From positions 62,001 to 126,000 of the forward strand of contig NZ_CP040297.1 of assembly GCF_013393945.1 (NCBI RefSeq): 64,000 bases of DNA. The letters are read 5' to 3'. The notes under the pieces are model-generated. The model made no database searches and had not been told where the DNA came from. It worked only from the letters and a program-made list of their open reading frames with translations. Positions 63,158 to 64,000 of this stretch are shown here, one piece after another; within the stretch, counting starts at the first letter, position 1, and the number at the start of each line of letters is the position of its first letter. A program made the position numbers and the translations under genes. The DNA is from Nostoc sp. TCL26-01 (GTDB lineage Bacteria > Cyanobacteriota > Cyanobacteriia > Cyanobacteriales > Nostocaceae).

Positions 63158-63766
63158 CTATGGTCTGTAAGCTTCAACTTTCAACAAACCTGAGTAGGTT
63201 CCGGCTTTTGTTGAGCCATCTAAGGGGATGCTCAAAGTAATGTCTTGAGCAGGTGCAGTAGTCAAACCTGTAGCAGTTTTTTGCCCAGCACCAGCAGTGA
63301 CTGAAACGCCTGTGAGGGTATTCGTAGTAGTACCTACTGTGCTAGAAAATCCAGCACTAGGAGGTGTGATAGCAACTTCGTAAGTACCTGTGGGGCTATT
63401 AGACCAAACAACGTAGGCGCTAGCAATAGTTTTAGCCAGAGCGCCACCAGTGGGTAGAACAAAAGGTGATGCAGTATTAACAGTAGTTGTACCTGGACTA
63501 GTTGTTGTTTGGTCACTGCCTATGTAAGTGTCAGTAGTACCTACTTGAGTTAATGTTACTCCTGAACCTGCCAATTCAGCCGCAGTAATGTCTACATCTG
63601 CAACATCAATAGTTCTCAAAAAGAGAATCTCAGGGACAGTAATGTTAACGGTGATATCTTTAGATGGCCCATTACCCTGAGTAACCTGAGCGTTGGCAGG
63701 TGCAGAAACAACAGCAGCACCCAAAGCAGCACCAACAGCAACAATAGCTAAAAATTTGTTCTTCAT
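63158..63766 (-). CDS. Major fibre subunit (pilin-like secreted beta protein)
   Basis: The 202-residue protein has a standard signal peptide (MKNKFLAIVAVGAALGAAVV, cleavage after APANA near residue 26). The mature protein is Thr/Gly/Val-rich with beta-strand alternation (SKDITVNITVPEILFLRTID, AYVVWSNSPTGTYEVAITPP) and ends KAGTYSGLLKVEAYRP. The first gene of the operon, a strong-looking start and high Thr/Gly content fit a major structural subunit of a chaperone-usher fibre. The role is inferred from neighbours. Confidence 0.72.
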   Translation of the reverse strand: MKNKFLAIVAVGAALGAAVVSAPANAQVTQGNGPSKDITVNITVPEILFLRTIDVADVDITAAELAGSGVTLTQVGTTDTYIGSDQTTTSPGTTTVNTASPFVLPTGGALAKTIASAYVVWSNSPTGTYEVAITPPSAGFSSTVGTTTNTLTGVSVTAGAGQKTATGLTTAPAQDITLSIPLDGSTKAGTYSGLLKVEAYRP

Positions 63767-63948
63767 ATTGGAAAATATCTCCCTATTTTTTGTGTTTGTG
63801 TCAAGTCGTCTTGACTATGAGCAAATCTCGTGGAATTAATGCGGTAAACAATGTTTCGGTTTACCTACAACTGACAGAAACTAGTGCAAATACAAGCAAT
63901 TAAGTTTGGTTGTTTAGATAGATTTTGTTTTGACTAATCACCTCCTGT
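63767..63948. other. Promoter-side region of the fibre operon
   Basis: The region between the subunit gene start and the upstream gene end is AT-rich. AGGAGGTGATT, fully complementary to the 16S 3' end, lies at 63937-63947 on the minus strand just after the upstream stop but is followed by no plausible ORF. Confidence 0.45.
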
Positions 63949-64000
63949 TTAAATCACGTATAATTCTGTGCCACTAGCTCCGTCTGTAGCAGTGAAGAAC
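63949..64000 (-). CDS. C-terminal end of an ELWxxDGTxxGT-type repeat protein, partial
   Basis: Reading inward from the window edge, the minus strand encodes FFTATDGASGTELYVI and stops at TAA (63949-63951). The motif TDGASGTELY matches the last unit of ELWxxDGTxxGT repeats found in large cyanobacterial surface proteins. Only 16 residues are visible, so the call is tentative; the gene extends beyond the window. Confidence 0.45.
   Translation of the reverse strand, partial: FFTATDGASGTELYVI

Overview
The window comes from a filamentous, heterocyst-type cyanobacterium of the Nostoc/Anabaena group. The evidence is a psbA gene for photosystem II D1, two carboxysome shell genes (ccmK type), a VIPP1/PspA pair, CRR7 and DUF2854 photosynthesis-linked genes, a DevBCA-type exporter, many HIP1 octamers (GCGATCGC), and arrays of short heptamer-like repeats (CCCCAAT and TAGTCAT/TGGTCAA types) typical of heterocystous genomes. 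The gene set closely resembles Anabaena variabilis, including its four-gene shinorine (mycosporine-like amino acid) cluster. No rRNA or tRNA gene was recognised.

Layout. 0-2 kb: 3' part of a DUF3131 protein. 2.5-6.7 kb: devB-devC-devA exporter with a divergent TetR regulator and two tandem operator-like palindromes between them. 6.8-7.6 kb: ccmK4-like and ccmK3-like genes. 7.6-8.8 kb: a 1.2-kb non-coding leader. 8.8-15.1 kb: mysA-mysB-mysC-mysE, converting a sedoheptulose phosphate to 4-deoxygadusol, mycosporine-glycine and, by the serine code in the NRPS adenylation domain, shinorine. 15.3-21.2 kb: a giant Ser/Thr-kinase/AAA/GAF/PAS/histidine-kinase hybrid. 21.3-27 kb: DciA-like protein, SPOR-like membrane protein, two PspA/VIPP1 paralogues, thioredoxin, aminotransferase. 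27.4-31.2 kb: a small secreted protein, psbA, HIT protein, ComM/YifB ATPase. 31.2-41.8 kb: a TIR-like unknown, Ddl, an acyltransferase, a DrrAB-like ABC exporter, an RsmB-type methyltransferase, DUF2157 and smaller proteins. 42.5-43.6 kb: a 14-repeat CRISPR array without cas genes in the window. 44-51 kb: flavin reductase, an unrecognised 461-residue protein, aspartoacylase, a VapBC pair with a nonsense-disrupted toxin, and a strongly diverged succinyl-CoA-ligase-like pair. 51.4-57.7 kb: membrane protein, CRR7, DUF2854, response regulator, polyphosphate kinase. 58.1-63.8 kb: a chaperone-usher-like surface fibre operon (pilin, second subunit, chaperone, usher). The window ends in the last codons of another minus-strand gene.

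The intergenic DNA is unusually structured. At least six families of small foldback/MITE-like elements recur, including one inserted inside another, a family whose termini also enclose a four-hairpin cassette beside the CRISPR array, and heptamer repeats that run into start codons, stop codons and one kinase-domain reading frame. The observations most worth checking are the succinyl-CoA-ligase-like alpha subunit lacking its phospho-histidine, the usher without a signal peptide, the nested elements, the stratified CRISPR repeats, the TIR-like protein and the operator pair at devB/tetR. All homology calls were made by reading the sequence, without database searches.
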